Shown here: positions 36,286 through 45,012 of the stretch, piece by piece
Layout of the letters: every line of letters starts with the position of its first letter
How positions within the stretch are numbered: position 1 is the stretch's first letter
Source: Brevundimonas sp. UBA5866
GTDB lineage: Bacteria > Pseudomonadota > Alphaproteobacteria > Caulobacterales > Caulobacteraceae
Direction: 5' to 3'
Length of the DNA: 58,598 bases
Assembly (NCBI RefSeq): GCF_002432125.1
Contig: NZ_DJFS01000020.1
Location: 372 to 58,969, forward strand
Notes under the pieces: generated by a model
Database searches by the model: none
What the model was told of the DNA's origin: nothing
Seen by the model: only the letters and a program-made list of their open reading frames with translations
Program-made: the position numbers and the translations under genes

Positions 36286-38676
36286 CTAGCTCCGCAGCGC
36301 CACGCCAAGCTTGGTAGCGGCAGCCACTACCTTGGTCATAAGGGCCTCGATTTCGGCATCGGTCAGGGTCGCGTCGCGGGGCTGGATTTCAACCTCCAGC
36401 GCGATCGACTTCTGGCCTTCCGGCACGCCCTTGCCGCGATAGACGTCGAACACGCGCACATCGGTGATCAGCGCCTTGTCGGCACCAGCCACGGCGCGGA
36501 CCAGATCACCGACCGCCTTGTCCTCGTCCACCACAAAGGCGAAGTCGCGGGTCAGCGGCATCAGGTTCGACAGACTGGCCGCACCACGGGCCTTGCCGCC
36601 CTTGCCCTTGGGCTCGGGAACGTTGTCGAGGATGATTTCGAAGGCCAGCATCGGGCCATCGGCATCCAGCGTCTTCAGCACCGACGGGTGCAGGGCACCG
36701 AACTCGACGATGATGTTCTTCGGACCCAGTTGCAGACGGGCCGAACGGCCCGGATGCCACCACTCGCGGTTCTGGCCCTGAACCAGCTGCAGCGAGCCGA
36801 CCGGCGCACCGATCAGTTCCAGCAGCTCGATCAGGTCACCCTTGAGGGTAAACAGGGCATCCTCGCCCGCCCCCTGCCAGTGACGGTCAGCGTGCGGCGC
36901 GACCAGACCGGCGATGACCGTGCGCTGGTCCTTGGGACCGTCGCCCAGATAGATCGGGCCGATTTCGAACAGGGCGGCGTCCGCGTGACCGCGGGCGGCG
37001 TTGCGGGCGGCGGCCTGGATGAGGTTCGGCAGGGCCGACGGACGCATGCAGTCGAGGTCCGACGCAATCGGGTTTTCCAGCACCAGCTTGTCGTCACCGC
37101 CGCCGAACAGGGTGGCGATCGACTGTTTGGTGAAGGACCAGGTCACAGCCTCCGCATAGCCCATCGACGCCAGGGCGCGACGAGCCGTACGGACACGGGC
37201 CTGACGGGCGCTGAGGATGCCACCGGCAGGCGGGGCCACGAACGGCAGCGGGGTCGACGGCAGCGAGGCAAAGCCTTCGATGCGGGCGATCTCTTCCACC
37301 AGATCAGCCGGACCGTGGGCGTCGCGGCGCGCGGTCGGCGGCGTGACGGTCCACGAAGCACCGCGCTCGACCTTGAAATCGAGAGCGGTCAGGATTTCGG
37401 CGATGCGGTCCTCGGTCAGGTCCATGCCCGACAGGCGCTTCACAAAGGCCGGATCGAAGGCAAAGCCCTGCGGTGCGGCAGGTGCCTCACCGGCCACCAC
37501 TATGTCCGACGGCTCGCCGCCGCACAGGTCGAGGATCAGCTTGGTCGCCAGCTCCAGACCCGGAACGACCGAGTGCGTGTCGACGCCGCGCGCGAAACGG
37601 TATTGGGCGTCCGAGCTGATGCCCAGCGAACGACCCGTCTGGGCGATCACGATCGGCTCGAACCAGGCGCTTTCGACAAAGACATCGACCGTCTCGTCCG
37701 AACAGCCGGTGCTCTCGCCGCCCATCACACCGCCAAGGCCGATGGCGCGGGCACCGCCGTTGTCGGCGATCACGCAGTCGGCGGCTTGCGGAGCGTATTC
37801 CTTGCCGTCCAGCGCCAGCAGGCTGTCGCCTTCGACACCGCCGCGCACGACGATTTCCGCGCCTTGCAGCTTGGAGATGTCATAGACGTGCAGCGGGCGC
37901 GCGCGGTCATAGGAGATCAGGTTGGTGATATCGACCAGCGCATTGATCGGGCGCAGGCCGATGGCGGTCAGGCGATCCTGAAGCCACTTGGGCGACGGGC
38001 CGTTCTTCACGCCACGGATCACGCGACCGGCAAAGGTCGGGCACAGTTCCGGCGCGTCGATACGCACGCTGATGCTAGGCGCACCCTTGCCTGCCACAGG
38101 CTTGATGGCCGGCGTCTTGAGCGTGCCGACACCGGCGGCGGCCAGATCTCGGGCAATGCCGGCGACACCCAGCCAGTCAGGGCGGTTCGGGGTGACTTCA
38201 AAGTCGATGACCGGCTCGAGGCCGAACACCTCGGCCGCGGAGGTACCGACAGCCAGATCGTCCGACAGTTCCAGAATACCGTCATTCTGATCCGGCAGTT
38301 CCAGTTCGCCGCCCGAGCAAAGCATGCCGTTGGAGACGATGCCGCGCACCGGTTTTTCAACCAGAGTCACGTCCAGACCCGGCACATAGGCCCCGATAGG
38401 CGCATAGATGGTGGTCAGGCCCGGACGGGCGTTCGGCGCACCGCACACGATTTCCTTGCGGCCATCGATGGTGTCGACCTGACAGACCTGAAGGCGGTCG
38501 GCATTGGGGTGACGCTCGGCCGAGACGATCTTGGCCACGCTGAACGGGGCCAGTTTCGAGACGGGATCCAGAACCTCTTCGACTTCCAGACCCGCCATCG
38601 TCATCGCCTCGGATACTGCGGCGACATCAGCCGTGGTATCGAGGTGGTCCTTGAGCCACGAAAGGGTGAACTTCAT
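36286..38676 (-). CDS. pheT: Phenylalanine-tRNA ligase beta subunit
   Basis: A 796-residue subunit of the alpha2-beta2 enzyme that charges tRNA-Phe. It starts MKFTLSWLKDHL (ATG at 38676). The N-terminal tRNA-binding (EMAP/OB) domain lies at about 39-150 (CQVDTIDGRKEIVCGAPNAR), B3/B4 editing near 210-385, B5 near 400-475 and an anticodon-binding FDX-ACB domain at about 700-796 (NLMPLTRDFAFVVDEDKAVG). Its start overlaps the preceding small gene's stop by one base (TAATG). Two small paralogues separate it from pheS. Open frames on the opposite strand are shadows. Confidence 0.97.
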   Translation of the reverse strand: MKFTLSWLKDHLDTTADVAAVSEAMTMAGLEVEEVLDPVSKLAPFSVAKIVSAERHPNADRLQVCQVDTIDGRKEIVCGAPNARPGLTTIYAPIGAYVPGLDVTLVEKPVRGIVSNGMLCSGGELELPDQNDGILELSDDLAVGTSAAEVFGLEPVIDFEVTPNRPDWLGVAGIARDLAAAGVGTLKTPAIKPVAGKGAPSISVRIDAPELCPTFAGRVIRGVKNGPSPKWLQDRLTAIGLRPINALVDITNLISYDRARPLHVYDISKLQGAEIVVRGGVEGDSLLALDGKEYAPQAADCVIADNGGARAIGLGGVMGGESTGCSDETVDVFVESAWFEPIVIAQTGRSLGISSDAQYRFARGVDTHSVVPGLELATKLILDLCGGEPSDIVVAGEAPAAPQGFAFDPAFVKRLSGMDLTEDRIAEILTALDFKVERGASWTVTPPTARRDAHGPADLVEEIARIEGFASLPSTPLPFVAPPAGGILSARQARVRTARRALASMGYAEAVTWSFTKQSIATLFGGGDDKLVLENPIASDLDCMRPSALPNLIQAAARNAARGHADAALFEIGPIYLGDGPKDQRTVIAGLVAPHADRHWQGAGEDALFTLKGDLIELLELIGAPVGSLQLVQGQNREWWHPGRSARLQLGPKNIIVEFGALHPSVLKTLDADGPMLAFEIILDNVPEPKGKGGKARGAASLSNLMPLTRDFAFVVDEDKAVGDLVRAVAGADKALITDVRVFDVYRGKGVPEGQKSIALEVEIQPRDATLTDAEIEALMTKVVAAATKLGVALRS

Positions 38677-39065
38677 TACGCAGCGCCTCCGGTCAGGACC
38701 TGCTGCACCTGCTCCAGGAAGTCCGGCGTACCGGTGAAACCGACACGGATGAACTGACAGTTGATGAACTGGCAATCCTTGAAGGCGATGGTGCCGGTCA
38801 CCTTTTGCGGGCTCATCGGCTGAAGCAGCAGGTTGCGGATATCGCCCTGCGCATCACCCATGTTGCAGCCGTCGAAATTGCAGGCGCCCAGCGGCAACAG
38901 CACAGCCGGACCTTCGATCATGCAGTTGCGGTAGGTCTTGCCCTCGATAACGGCCTCGCCACGGCGGCCCGCTTCGATAGCCAGCGCCGGAAGCCAGATG
39001 TTGAGGTTCTCGTATTCCGGACCTGCACCGATGGCCGGAATAGTAATGTCTTGGGTATCAGTCAT
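38676..39065 (-). CDS. Uncharacterised Cys-rich protein between pheS and pheT (paralogue A)
   Basis: A 129-residue protein clearly paralogous to the gene at 39069. Shared features are IWLPALA, the pattern KTYRNCMIEGPAVLLPLGAC, then FDGCNMG, and the C-terminal CQFINCQFIRVGFTGTPDF. The repeated C-x-F-x-(N/G)-C spacing suggests a beta-helix-like or pentapeptide-type fold, but this is inference. No signal peptide or membrane segment is seen. It overlaps pheT by one base and starts 3 bases after paralogue B ends, so it is tightly coexpressed with the synthetase subunits. I do not recognise a function. Confidence 0.8.
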   Translation of the reverse strand: MTDTQDITIPAIGAGPEYENLNIWLPALAIEAGRRGEAVIEGKTYRNCMIEGPAVLLPLGACNFDGCNMGDAQGDIRNLLLQPMSPQKVTGTIAFKDCQFINCQFIRVGFTGTPDFLEQVQQVLTGGAA

Positions 39066-39068
39066 GGA

Positions 39069-39461
39069 TCATTTGGCCTCTGAGGCCGAGATAAGGCCTT
39101 GGGCCATGCCTTCTACGAAATCGGGGTGGCCGGTGAATGCGACCTGCGAGAAGCGGCAGTTGATGAAGCGGCAGCCGTCAAACGGAACCGCGCCCACCAG
39201 CATTGGCCCCTTGGGCGTATAGAACAATGAGTTCACGTCCTTGACGGCACCCATGTTGCAGCCATCGAAGTGGCAGTTGTCGACCGGCACCATCAGAGCC
39301 GGACCTTCGAACAGGCAGTTGGTGAAGGTCTTGTCCTTGATGATGGGCTGACCGGCATTCTGGTGCTGTACGGCCAGCAACGGCAGCCAGATGGCTTCGT
39401 TGGCGAATTCGGTCTTTTCAACAGCGGCGCGGCCGGCTTCTTCGGAGAAGATATCAGTCAT
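39069..39461 (-). CDS. Uncharacterised Cys-rich protein between pheS and pheT (paralogue B)
   Basis: A 130-residue partner of the gene at 38676-39065, sharing the same order of motifs: AIWLPLLAVQ, KTFTNCLFEGPALMVPVDNC, FDGCNMG, CRFINCRFSQVAFTGHPDF. The two have diverged in the N-terminal 20 residues (DIFSEEAGRAAVEKTEF here). The ATG at 39461 lies 12 bases after the pheS stop, and a longer frame to 39536 overlaps pheS. No enzyme motif is recognised. It could bind the synthetase or be an unrelated passenger in the operon. Confidence 0.8.
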   Translation of the reverse strand: MTDIFSEEAGRAAVEKTEFANEAIWLPLLAVQHQNAGQPIIKDKTFTNCLFEGPALMVPVDNCHFDGCNMGAVKDVNSLFYTPKGPMLVGAVPFDGCRFINCRFSQVAFTGHPDFVEGMAQGLISASEAK

Positions 39462-39472
39462 GGGAGCAATCC

Positions 39473-40549
39473 TCAGCTCAGGCCGGAGGCCGGGTTGGGG
39501 GCCTGGAAGGCCGAGAAACCATAGTGGGCAAGCCAACGGGTATCGGCGTCGAACATCGGACGCAGGTCCGGCACGCCGTATTTCAGCATGGCCAGACGGT
39601 CCACGCCCATGCCGAAGGCAAAGCCCTGATACTCGTTCGGATCGAGGCCGCAGGCGGTCAGCACGTTCGGGTGAACCATGCCGCAGCCCAGGATTTCCAG
39701 CCAGTCCTCGCCGGTGTTCAGCACCAGCTTGCCACCCGAACGGTCGCAGCGGATGTCCATTTCAGCCGACGGCTCGGTGAACGGGAAGTGGTGCGGGCGG
39801 AAGCGGGCCTGCACGTCGTCCAGCTCGAAGAAGCGGGCCATGAAGGTCTCAAGCGTGGTCTTCAGGTGACCCATGTTGATGTCGCGGTCGATGACCAGAC
39901 CTTCGATCTGGTGGAACATCGGGGTGTGGGTCGCGTCAGAATCCTTACGGAAGGTGCGGCCCGGCGCGATGATACGGATCGGCGGCTTTTGCGACATCAT
40001 CGCGCGCACCTGAACCGGCGAGGTGTGGGTGCGCAGAACCTTGCGCTCGCCCGTGTCGGCGTCCGGCTTCAGGAAGAAGGTGTCGTGCATCTCACGCGCC
40101 GGATGCTTCGGCGGGAAGTTCAGCGCGGTGAAGTTGTGGAAGTCGTCCTCGATGTCGGGACCTTCGGCGACGGCAAAGCCCATCTCGGCGAAGATGGCGA
40201 TCATCTCGTCCATGACCTGCATGGTCGGGTGGACGCCGCCCTTGCGACGGGGACGCGACGGCAGGGTCAGGTCGACGCGCTCGGCCAGCAGGCGGGCGTT
40301 GAGTTCCGCCGCTTCCAGTTCGGCCTTCTTGGCATTCAGCGCCGTGGTCACACGGTCGCGCAGGCCGTTCAGCACCGGACCGCGCTCGCGGCGCTCGTCG
40401 GGGCTCAGCTGGCCCATGCCCTTCAGCAGGAGGGAGATCGAGCCGGACTTGCCGAGGGCGCCAACGCGCACCTCTTCAAGGGCCGCGACAGTCTCTGCCG
40501 CGCCGATGGCTTGGGTGATTTCGGTTTCGAGTTGGACGAGATCAGTCAT
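39473..40549 (-). CDS. pheS: Phenylalanine-tRNA ligase alpha subunit
   Basis: A 358-residue catalytic subunit. It has an N-terminal coiled-coil (about 1-85), then class II synthetase motif 1 (LNFPPKHPAREMHDTFFL), motif 2 (PGRTFRKDSDATHTPMFHQIEG, in parts: PGRTFRKDSDATH and MFHQIEG) and motif 3 (GFAFGMGVDRLAMLKYG). The product ends NPASGLS. The ATG at 40549 is the natural start. It heads the operon pheS, two small paralogues, pheT, UPF0114. It follows rplT by 140 bases that contain a strong terminator. Confidence 0.97.
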   Translation of the reverse strand: MTDLVQLETEITQAIGAAETVAALEEVRVGALGKSGSISLLLKGMGQLSPDERRERGPVLNGLRDRVTTALNAKKAELEAAELNARLLAERVDLTLPSRPRRKGGVHPTMQVMDEMIAIFAEMGFAVAEGPDIEDDFHNFTALNFPPKHPAREMHDTFFLKPDADTGERKVLRTHTSPVQVRAMMSQKPPIRIIAPGRTFRKDSDATHTPMFHQIEGLVIDRDINMGHLKTTLETFMARFFELDDVQARFRPHHFPFTEPSAEMDIRCDRSGGKLVLNTGEDWLEILGCGMVHPNVLTACGLDPNEYQGFAFGMGVDRLAMLKYGVPDLRPMFDADTRWLAHYGFSAFQAPNPASGLS

Positions 40550-40619
40550 TTGCGCTGTGCTTTATCGGGCCGTGGCCCGTTCGTCACCCTCTTAGCAGAC
40601 GGTGCAGGGGCCAGAATGC

Positions 40620-40656
40620 AAAAACGCCCGCCCCGTTGACCGGAGCGGGCGCTTTT
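40620..40656. terminator. Terminator between rplT and pheS
   Basis: ACGCCCGCCCCG-type and CGGAGCGGGCGC arms (about 40624-40652) form a long GC-rich stem with A and T tracts at both ends. On the minus strand it ends the rplT transcript. Confidence 0.88.
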
Positions 40657-40689
40657 TAAGCAGATCGTGCTTTCTCTTAGGCCAAAGAC

Positions 40690-41043
40690 TTAGGCCAGAG
40701 CAGCGCGGACCTTCTCGGCGATTGCCTTGAAGCCAGCTTCGTCAGCGGCGATGGCAGCCAGAACCTTACGGTCCAGAACGATGCCAGCCTTGTCGAGGCC
40801 GTGGATGAACTGCGAGTAGGTGAAGCCTTCAGCGCGGGCAGCAGCGTTGATGCGCTGGATCCACAGGGCGCGGAAGTTGCGCTTCTTGTTGCGGCGGTCG
40901 CGGTAGGCGTACTGACCGGCACGGTCAACAGCAGCCTTGGCGGCGCGGATGGTATTCTTGCGGCGGCCGTAGAAGCCCTTGGCTTGCTTCAGGACCTTCT
41001 TGTGCTTGGCGTGGGACGTAACGCCCCGGGTAACGCGAGCCAT
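40690..41043 (-). CDS. rplT: 50S ribosomal protein L20
   Basis: A 117-residue L20 of standard length, needed early in 50S assembly. The start MARVTRGVTSHAKHKKVLK and the segment GFYGRRKNTIRAAKAAVDRA are diagnostic. It follows rpmI by 106 bases and belongs to the infC-rpmI-rplT group, in which L20 commonly represses its own operon. I cannot identify the L20 operator here. Confidence 0.98.
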   Translation of the reverse strand: MARVTRGVTSHAKHKKVLKQAKGFYGRRKNTIRAAKAAVDRAGQYAYRDRRNKKRNFRALWIQRINAAARAEGFTYSQFIHGLDKAGIVLDRKVLAAIAADEAGFKAIAEKVRAALA

Positions 41044-41149
41044 GTTGTTTTCCCTTTTGGGGGGTCTCTAGCGCTCGCCCCGCGGGGGCTCGCTGCTTGA
41101 GAGACGCAAATTCAAATTCAGTGCTTGGGGAGATTAAGTCAGCCGCGCC

Positions 41150-41347
41150 TTAGGCGTACGGCATGTAGGACTTGATCTTCTTGGCGTCGGCGTCAGCCAT
41201 GACCGAAGTGCCGCGGTTTTGGCGGATGTACTTCGAGTTGTGGCTGATCAGGCGGTGGCGCTTGCCAGCAACGCCGGCCTTGACCTTGCCCGTAGCGGTG
41301 AATTTGAAGCGCTTCTTGGCGCCCGACTTCGTCTTAAGCTTCGGCAT
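41150..41347 (-). CDS. rpmI: 50S ribosomal protein L35
   Basis: A 65-residue basic protein starting MPKLKTKSGAKKRFKFTATG, the standard L35 N-terminus (ATG at 41347). The longer frame to 41383 adds residues with no family resemblance. It is followed by rplT. Confidence 0.97.
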   Translation of the reverse strand: MPKLKTKSGAKKRFKFTATGKVKAGVAGKRHRLISHNSKYIRQNRGTSVMADADAKKIKSYMPYA

Positions 41348-41520
41348 TTTGACTCTCTCTGATTTGAGGGTCGCCCCCGTCATTTCCGAAGAAAATCAGG
41401 CGACGTCCGTTTCAGAACCGCCCAGGCAATGCCTATTCGCCCGGCGGTCCGTAGATACGAAGGGGCGGGTTCTAAGCCCCCGATGCCCAAAAAGCAAGGG
41501 CTAGGCGGCCTGCAGATACA

Positions 41521-41551
41521 CAAACGCCCCGCGACCTAGGTCGCGGGGCGT
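41521..41551 (-). terminator. Hairpin between infC and rpmI
   Basis: CGCCCCGCGAC (about 41526-41536) and GTCGCGGGGCG (about 41540-41550) form a near-perfect stem around a CTAG centre. The minus strand continues into TTTGTGT, a moderate U tract. Because it lies inside the infC-rpmI-rplT group, it may attenuate rather than end transcription. Confidence 0.65.
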
Positions 41552-41590
41552 CCATGATTTCGGTCCAGAAGTTCCGGATGATCGATATCC

Positions 41591-42112
41591 TTAACGCGGG
41601 GCCAGGATCATGATCATCTGACGGCCTTCCATCTTCGGCGCGAACTCGACCTTGGCGACTTCCTCGAAGTCGGCCTGCACCTTATGCATCAGCTTCATGC
41701 CGAGGTCCGGGTGGGCCATTTCACGACCGCGGAAGCGCAGGGTGACCTTCACCTTGTCGCCGTCCTCGAAGAAGCGGCGCATGGACTTGGCCTTCACTTC
41801 ATAGTCGTGGGTGTCGATATTCGGACGCAGCTTGATTTCTTTGAGCTCGACGACCTTCTGGCGCTTGCGGGCCTCGGCCTTCTTCTTTTGCTCTTGGAAA
41901 CGATGCTTGCCGTAGTCCAGGATTTTACAAACCGGCGCATCCGGATTGTTCACGATCTGAACGAGATCGAGGCCAGCCTCTTCAGCCGCTTCGAGTGCGG
42001 CGGACAGCGGCATGATACCCTGCTTTTCGCCGTTCTGGTCAATCAGCAGAACGCGCGGTGCACGGATATCTTGGTTCATCGGCGGGCCGTCCTTCACGGG
42101 CGGCGCTTGCAT
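41591..42112 (-). CDS. infC: Translation initiation factor IF-3
   Basis: A 173-residue IF-3, which keeps 30S subunits free and checks the initiator codon. The N-terminal domain contains LLIDQNGEKQGIMPLSAALE-like sequence, the linker is a long basic helix (EQKKKAEARKRQKVVELKEI), and the C-terminal domain shows DYEVKAKSMRRFFEDGDKVKV and LRFRGREMAHPDLG. I use the ATG at 42112 (MQAPPVKDGP); a second ATG at 42079 would remove 11 residues. Both fit, and family members vary here. It leads the L35 and L20 genes. Confidence 0.96.
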   Translation of the reverse strand: MQAPPVKDGPPMNQDIRAPRVLLIDQNGEKQGIMPLSAALEAAEEAGLDLVQIVNNPDAPVCKILDYGKHRFQEQKKKAEARKRQKVVELKEIKLRPNIDTHDYEVKAKSMRRFFEDGDKVKVTLRFRGREMAHPDLGMKLMHKVQADFEEVAKVEFAPKMEGRQMIMILAPR

Positions 42113-42222
42113 TGGACGGCGAATGGGCGTCGTTTCCTTATGTGGTCAAAACTGTATTGGACACCGCCACGCTTTCCCGACGGCATCCAGCGGCGGGAAT
42201 ATGGCGATGTAAGGCCGGAAAT

Positions 42223-43179
42223 TCAAGGCGCCGTGGTTGCGACCTTGGCCGCTCCTGCAAAGCTTTCATGCAGTTTGAGGACTTCATCACACACCTGATC
42301 GACGCTCAGGTTCAGGATGGAGGCGAACTCGCCCCGCACCGGCGCGGCTGCCAGCACGCGTCCATTGGGGCCCCACGGGGCCTTGTGCCACCACTCGCTG
42401 GGACCGAACAGGGCCAGCGTCGGCGTGCCCGCCGCCGCCGAGACGTGCATCAGTCCGCTGTCGTTGCCGACGAACAGGCTGGCGCGCGAGAGAGCGGCTG
42501 CCGAGGCCAGAATGTCACCCTTGCCGACAAAGTCGATGCCTCGATCACCCGCCAAGGCCAGCGACGGCGCGGCAGCCTCATGGTCGCCCGGACCGCCGAC
42601 CACCATGAAACGCCAGCCGTCAAAGCGCGGCTCGGCCATCAGCTTTTCGATCAGCGCCGCCCAGCGCTCCTTGGGCCAGCTGCGGTCCTCGGCGGTGGAA
42701 ATGGGGGCAAAGGCGATGATCGGGGCGGGATCGCTGCCAATGACCTCATCGGCGCGGGCGCGGGCTGCGTCGTCCAGAAAGATTTCCGGCTCGGCGACCT
42801 GTTTGGCCTTCATCATGTTGGAGAAGGTGACGACCTTCATCTCACCCTTTTCCAGCGCGCGGCTGTAAAGGCGGCGTTCCTTGGCACGCAGGAACAGGCT
42901 CATGGCCGATCCGCGCACATCGGCGACCATCGCCCATTTCGTGCCGACCGTCTGACGCCAGAGCGTGCGCCAGTGGCCCGACAGCTTCTGCTTCTTCCAC
43001 GGGATCACCTTGACCACGCCGGGCGCGGCACGGAACAGGGCCGCCGCCGTCGGGCCAACCGCGACCGTGATCTCGGCATCCGGTATCTGGCGTCCGATCT
43101 CGCGGATCGCGCCGATGGACATGATGGCATCGCCGATGCGGTCGGCGCTGATGAACAGGACCTGCGGGCGCTCTGTCAC
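42223..43179 (-). CDS. Glycosyltransferase family 9 protein (heptosyltransferase-like), copy 2
   Basis: A 318-residue ADP-heptose:LPS heptosyltransferase-like protein. The N-terminal Rossmann domain begins VLFISADRIGDAIMSIGAIREIG, and the C-terminal sugar-nucleotide domain shows IIAFAPISTAEDRSWPKERWAAL and NDSGLMHVSAAAGTPTLALFGPSE, the GT9 signature. It is a paralogue of the upstream gene at 43176, which it overlaps by 4 bp. GT9 enzymes add sugars to the LPS core at the inner membrane. Acceptor and sugar are unknown. The start is GTG (43179). Confidence 0.9.
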   Translation of the reverse strand: MTERPQVLFISADRIGDAIMSIGAIREIGRQIPDAEITVAVGPTAAALFRAAPGVVKVIPWKKQKLSGHWRTLWRQTVGTKWAMVADVRGSAMSLFLRAKERRLYSRALEKGEMKVVTFSNMMKAKQVAEPEIFLDDAARARADEVIGSDPAPIIAFAPISTAEDRSWPKERWAALIEKLMAEPRFDGWRFMVVGGPGDHEAAAPSLALAGDRGIDFVGKGDILASAAALSRASLFVGNDSGLMHVSAAAGTPTLALFGPSEWWHKAPWGPNGRVLAAAPVRGEFASILNLSVDQVCDEVLKLHESFAGAAKVATTAP

Positions 43180-44150
43180 TTGGCCGCTCCGGCATAATAG
43201 GTGTCGTAGAGTTTGATCGTGGCGTCGAATACGGCCTCGACGCTCAGGTCTTCGATGGGCGCGAACTGGCCGCGCGTATTATTGGACGCCACCGTCGCGG
43301 TCCTGGGCCCGCGCGGTCCGTACAGCCACCACTCGGTCGGGCCGAACAGGCCCAGCGTCGGCGTGCCGGTGGCCGCCGAGACGTGCATCAGGCCGCTGTC
43401 GTTACCGACGAAAAGCGCCGCACGGTCGATGGCGGCGGCAGAGGCGATGATGTCGGTCTTGCCCACGCAGTCGATGCCGCGATCTCCGGCCTCTGCCAGT
43501 GCGGGCGCGGCAGGCGGATGGTCCCCCGGACCGCCGACCGGCATGAAGCGCCAGCCGTCAAAGCGTGGCTCGGCCTTCAGCTTGGCAACCAAAGCGGCCC
43601 AGCGGTCGGCGGGCCAGCTCTTGCCCTTCTGGTGGGCGATAGGGGCTAGGGCGAGGATCGGTCCCTCGCCCGCGCCCGAATGCAGTTGTGGATCGATGAC
43701 AGCTGCGGCCTCGGCGCGCGCGCGGTCATCGATGAACAGTTCCGGCTCTAGGCTGTGCGGGGCCGACATCAGGCGGGTGATAACCGCAACCTTCGGCTCT
43801 CCGGTTTCCAGCTTGCGCGTATAGACGATGCGCTTCTTGGCCTTGAGCAGATAGGCCGTCAGCGAGCCGCGCGTGTCGATGACCGCATCCCAGCTTTCAC
43901 CGCGCACGGCCTTCCACAGCTTGATCCAGTGGCCACCGCGCTTTTCCTTGTTGATCGGGATGATCTTCACCACCTGCGGCGCGGCCCGATAGAAGGACGA
44001 CGCCATGCCGGACGTCACCACCGTGATATCCGCCCCCGGCCACTGGTGCCCGATTTCGCGCACGATGCCCATGGCGATGACGCTGTCGCCGATACGGTTC
44101 GGACTGATGAACAGGACGCGCGGATTTGCGCGGGAGGGCGATTGGGACAC
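43176..44150 (-). CDS. Glycosyltransferase family 9 protein (heptosyltransferase-like), copy 1
   Basis: A 324-residue paralogue of copy 2: VLFISPNRIGDSVIAMGIVREIG at the N-terminus, ALAPIAHQKGKSWPADRWAALV in the middle and NDSGLMHVSAATGTPTLGLFGPTEWW near the end. The start is GTG at 44150. It is coupled to copy 2 by a 4-bp overlap (GTGA). The two probably act one after the other on the same LPS core, by inference from their arrangement and relatedness. Confidence 0.9.
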   Translation of the reverse strand: MSQSPSRANPRVLFISPNRIGDSVIAMGIVREIGHQWPGADITVVTSGMASSFYRAAPQVVKIIPINKEKRGGHWIKLWKAVRGESWDAVIDTRGSLTAYLLKAKKRIVYTRKLETGEPKVAVITRLMSAPHSLEPELFIDDRARAEAAAVIDPQLHSGAGEGPILALAPIAHQKGKSWPADRWAALVAKLKAEPRFDGWRFMPVGGPGDHPPAAPALAEAGDRGIDCVGKTDIIASAAAIDRAALFVGNDSGLMHVSAATGTPTLGLFGPTEWWLYGPRGPRTATVASNNTRGQFAPIEDLSVEAVFDATIKLYDTYYAGAAK

Positions 44151-44220
44151 GCGGATCGGCCTTCACTTTGCTATTGGAGGATGGCTACCCGTTTTCGGTC
44201 CCAAGCGCGAGAGGAAGACC

Positions 44221-44973
44221 ATGGATCAGATCAAGTCCTTTGCCCGTCCCGATGGCGAGACCATCGCCTATAAACAGGTCGAGGGTTCGGGTCCGGTCGT
44301 GATCTGGGTGGGCGGCTTCCGTTCGGACATGGAAGGCACCAAGGCGCTGGCACTGGACGAGGCCGCCCGCGCCGAGGGCTGGAACTATGTCCGCTATGAC
44401 CATTTCGCCCACGGCGTCTCGTCGGGCGACTGGACGAAAGCCAGCATCGGCCGCTGGCGCGAGGACTGTATCGCCCTGATCGACGAACTGGCCCGTCCGG
44501 TGATCCTTGTCGGCTCTTCGATGGGCGGCTGGGTGTCGCTGCTGGCGGCAGTGGCCCGCCCGCAAGCCGTGGTGGGGATGGTTCTGGTCAATCCGGCACA
44601 GGACTTTACCGAGCGCCTCATGTGGCCGGACCTGCCCGACCATATCCGTCAGGAAATCCTGCGCGACGGCATCGCCACCATCACCGATCCGGGTCTCGGC
44701 AGCTATCAGCTGACCAAGCACATGTTCGACGAGGCCCGCGATTGGCTGCTGCTCGACAATCCGATCCTGATCCCCGCCCCGATCCACATCCTGCAGGGCA
44801 AGCTGGACGAAAGCGTGCCGTGGCGCATGCAGCTGGCCCTGATGGAGAAGCATGAAGGCGGCGACGTGCGCCTCGACATCATCAAGGACGGCGACCACCG
44901 CCTGTCCAAGCCGCACGAGCTGGAACGCCTCGTTCAGGCCGTCTCCGAAATGAGAAAGACCGCCGGCGCCTAA
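44221..44973 (+). CDS. Alpha/beta hydrolase
   Basis: A 250-residue hydrolase with the nucleophile motif GSSMGGW (Ser about residue 101), an oxyanion strand WVGGFRSDMEGTKALAL and a terminal His in KDGDHRLSKPHE. Asp in LQGKLDESVPW completes the likely triad. The ATG at 44221 has GAGG upstream, and the much longer frame starting at 44005 runs over the divergent glycosyltransferase and is not real. It resembles the palmitoyl-protein/BAAT-type short hydrolases. Substrate unknown. Confidence 0.85.
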   Translation: MDQIKSFARPDGETIAYKQVEGSGPVVIWVGGFRSDMEGTKALALDEAARAEGWNYVRYDHFAHGVSSGDWTKASIGRWREDCIALIDELARPVILVGSSMGGWVSLLAAVARPQAVVGMVLVNPAQDFTERLMWPDLPDHIRQEILRDGIATITDPGLGSYQLTKHMFDEARDWLLLDNPILIPAPIHILQGKLDESVPWRMQLALMEKHEGGDVRLDIIKDGDHRLSKPHELERLVQAVSEMRKTAGA

Positions 44974-45012
44974 AGCCCCGACGGTCCTCAACTTCCGGCC
45001 TTGGCCGCTATG

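Noticed and set aside
36688..38757. Long open frame (689 codons) opposite pheT
   Set aside because: pheT is intact on the minus strand; the antisense product is Arg/Gly/Gln-rich with no family features.
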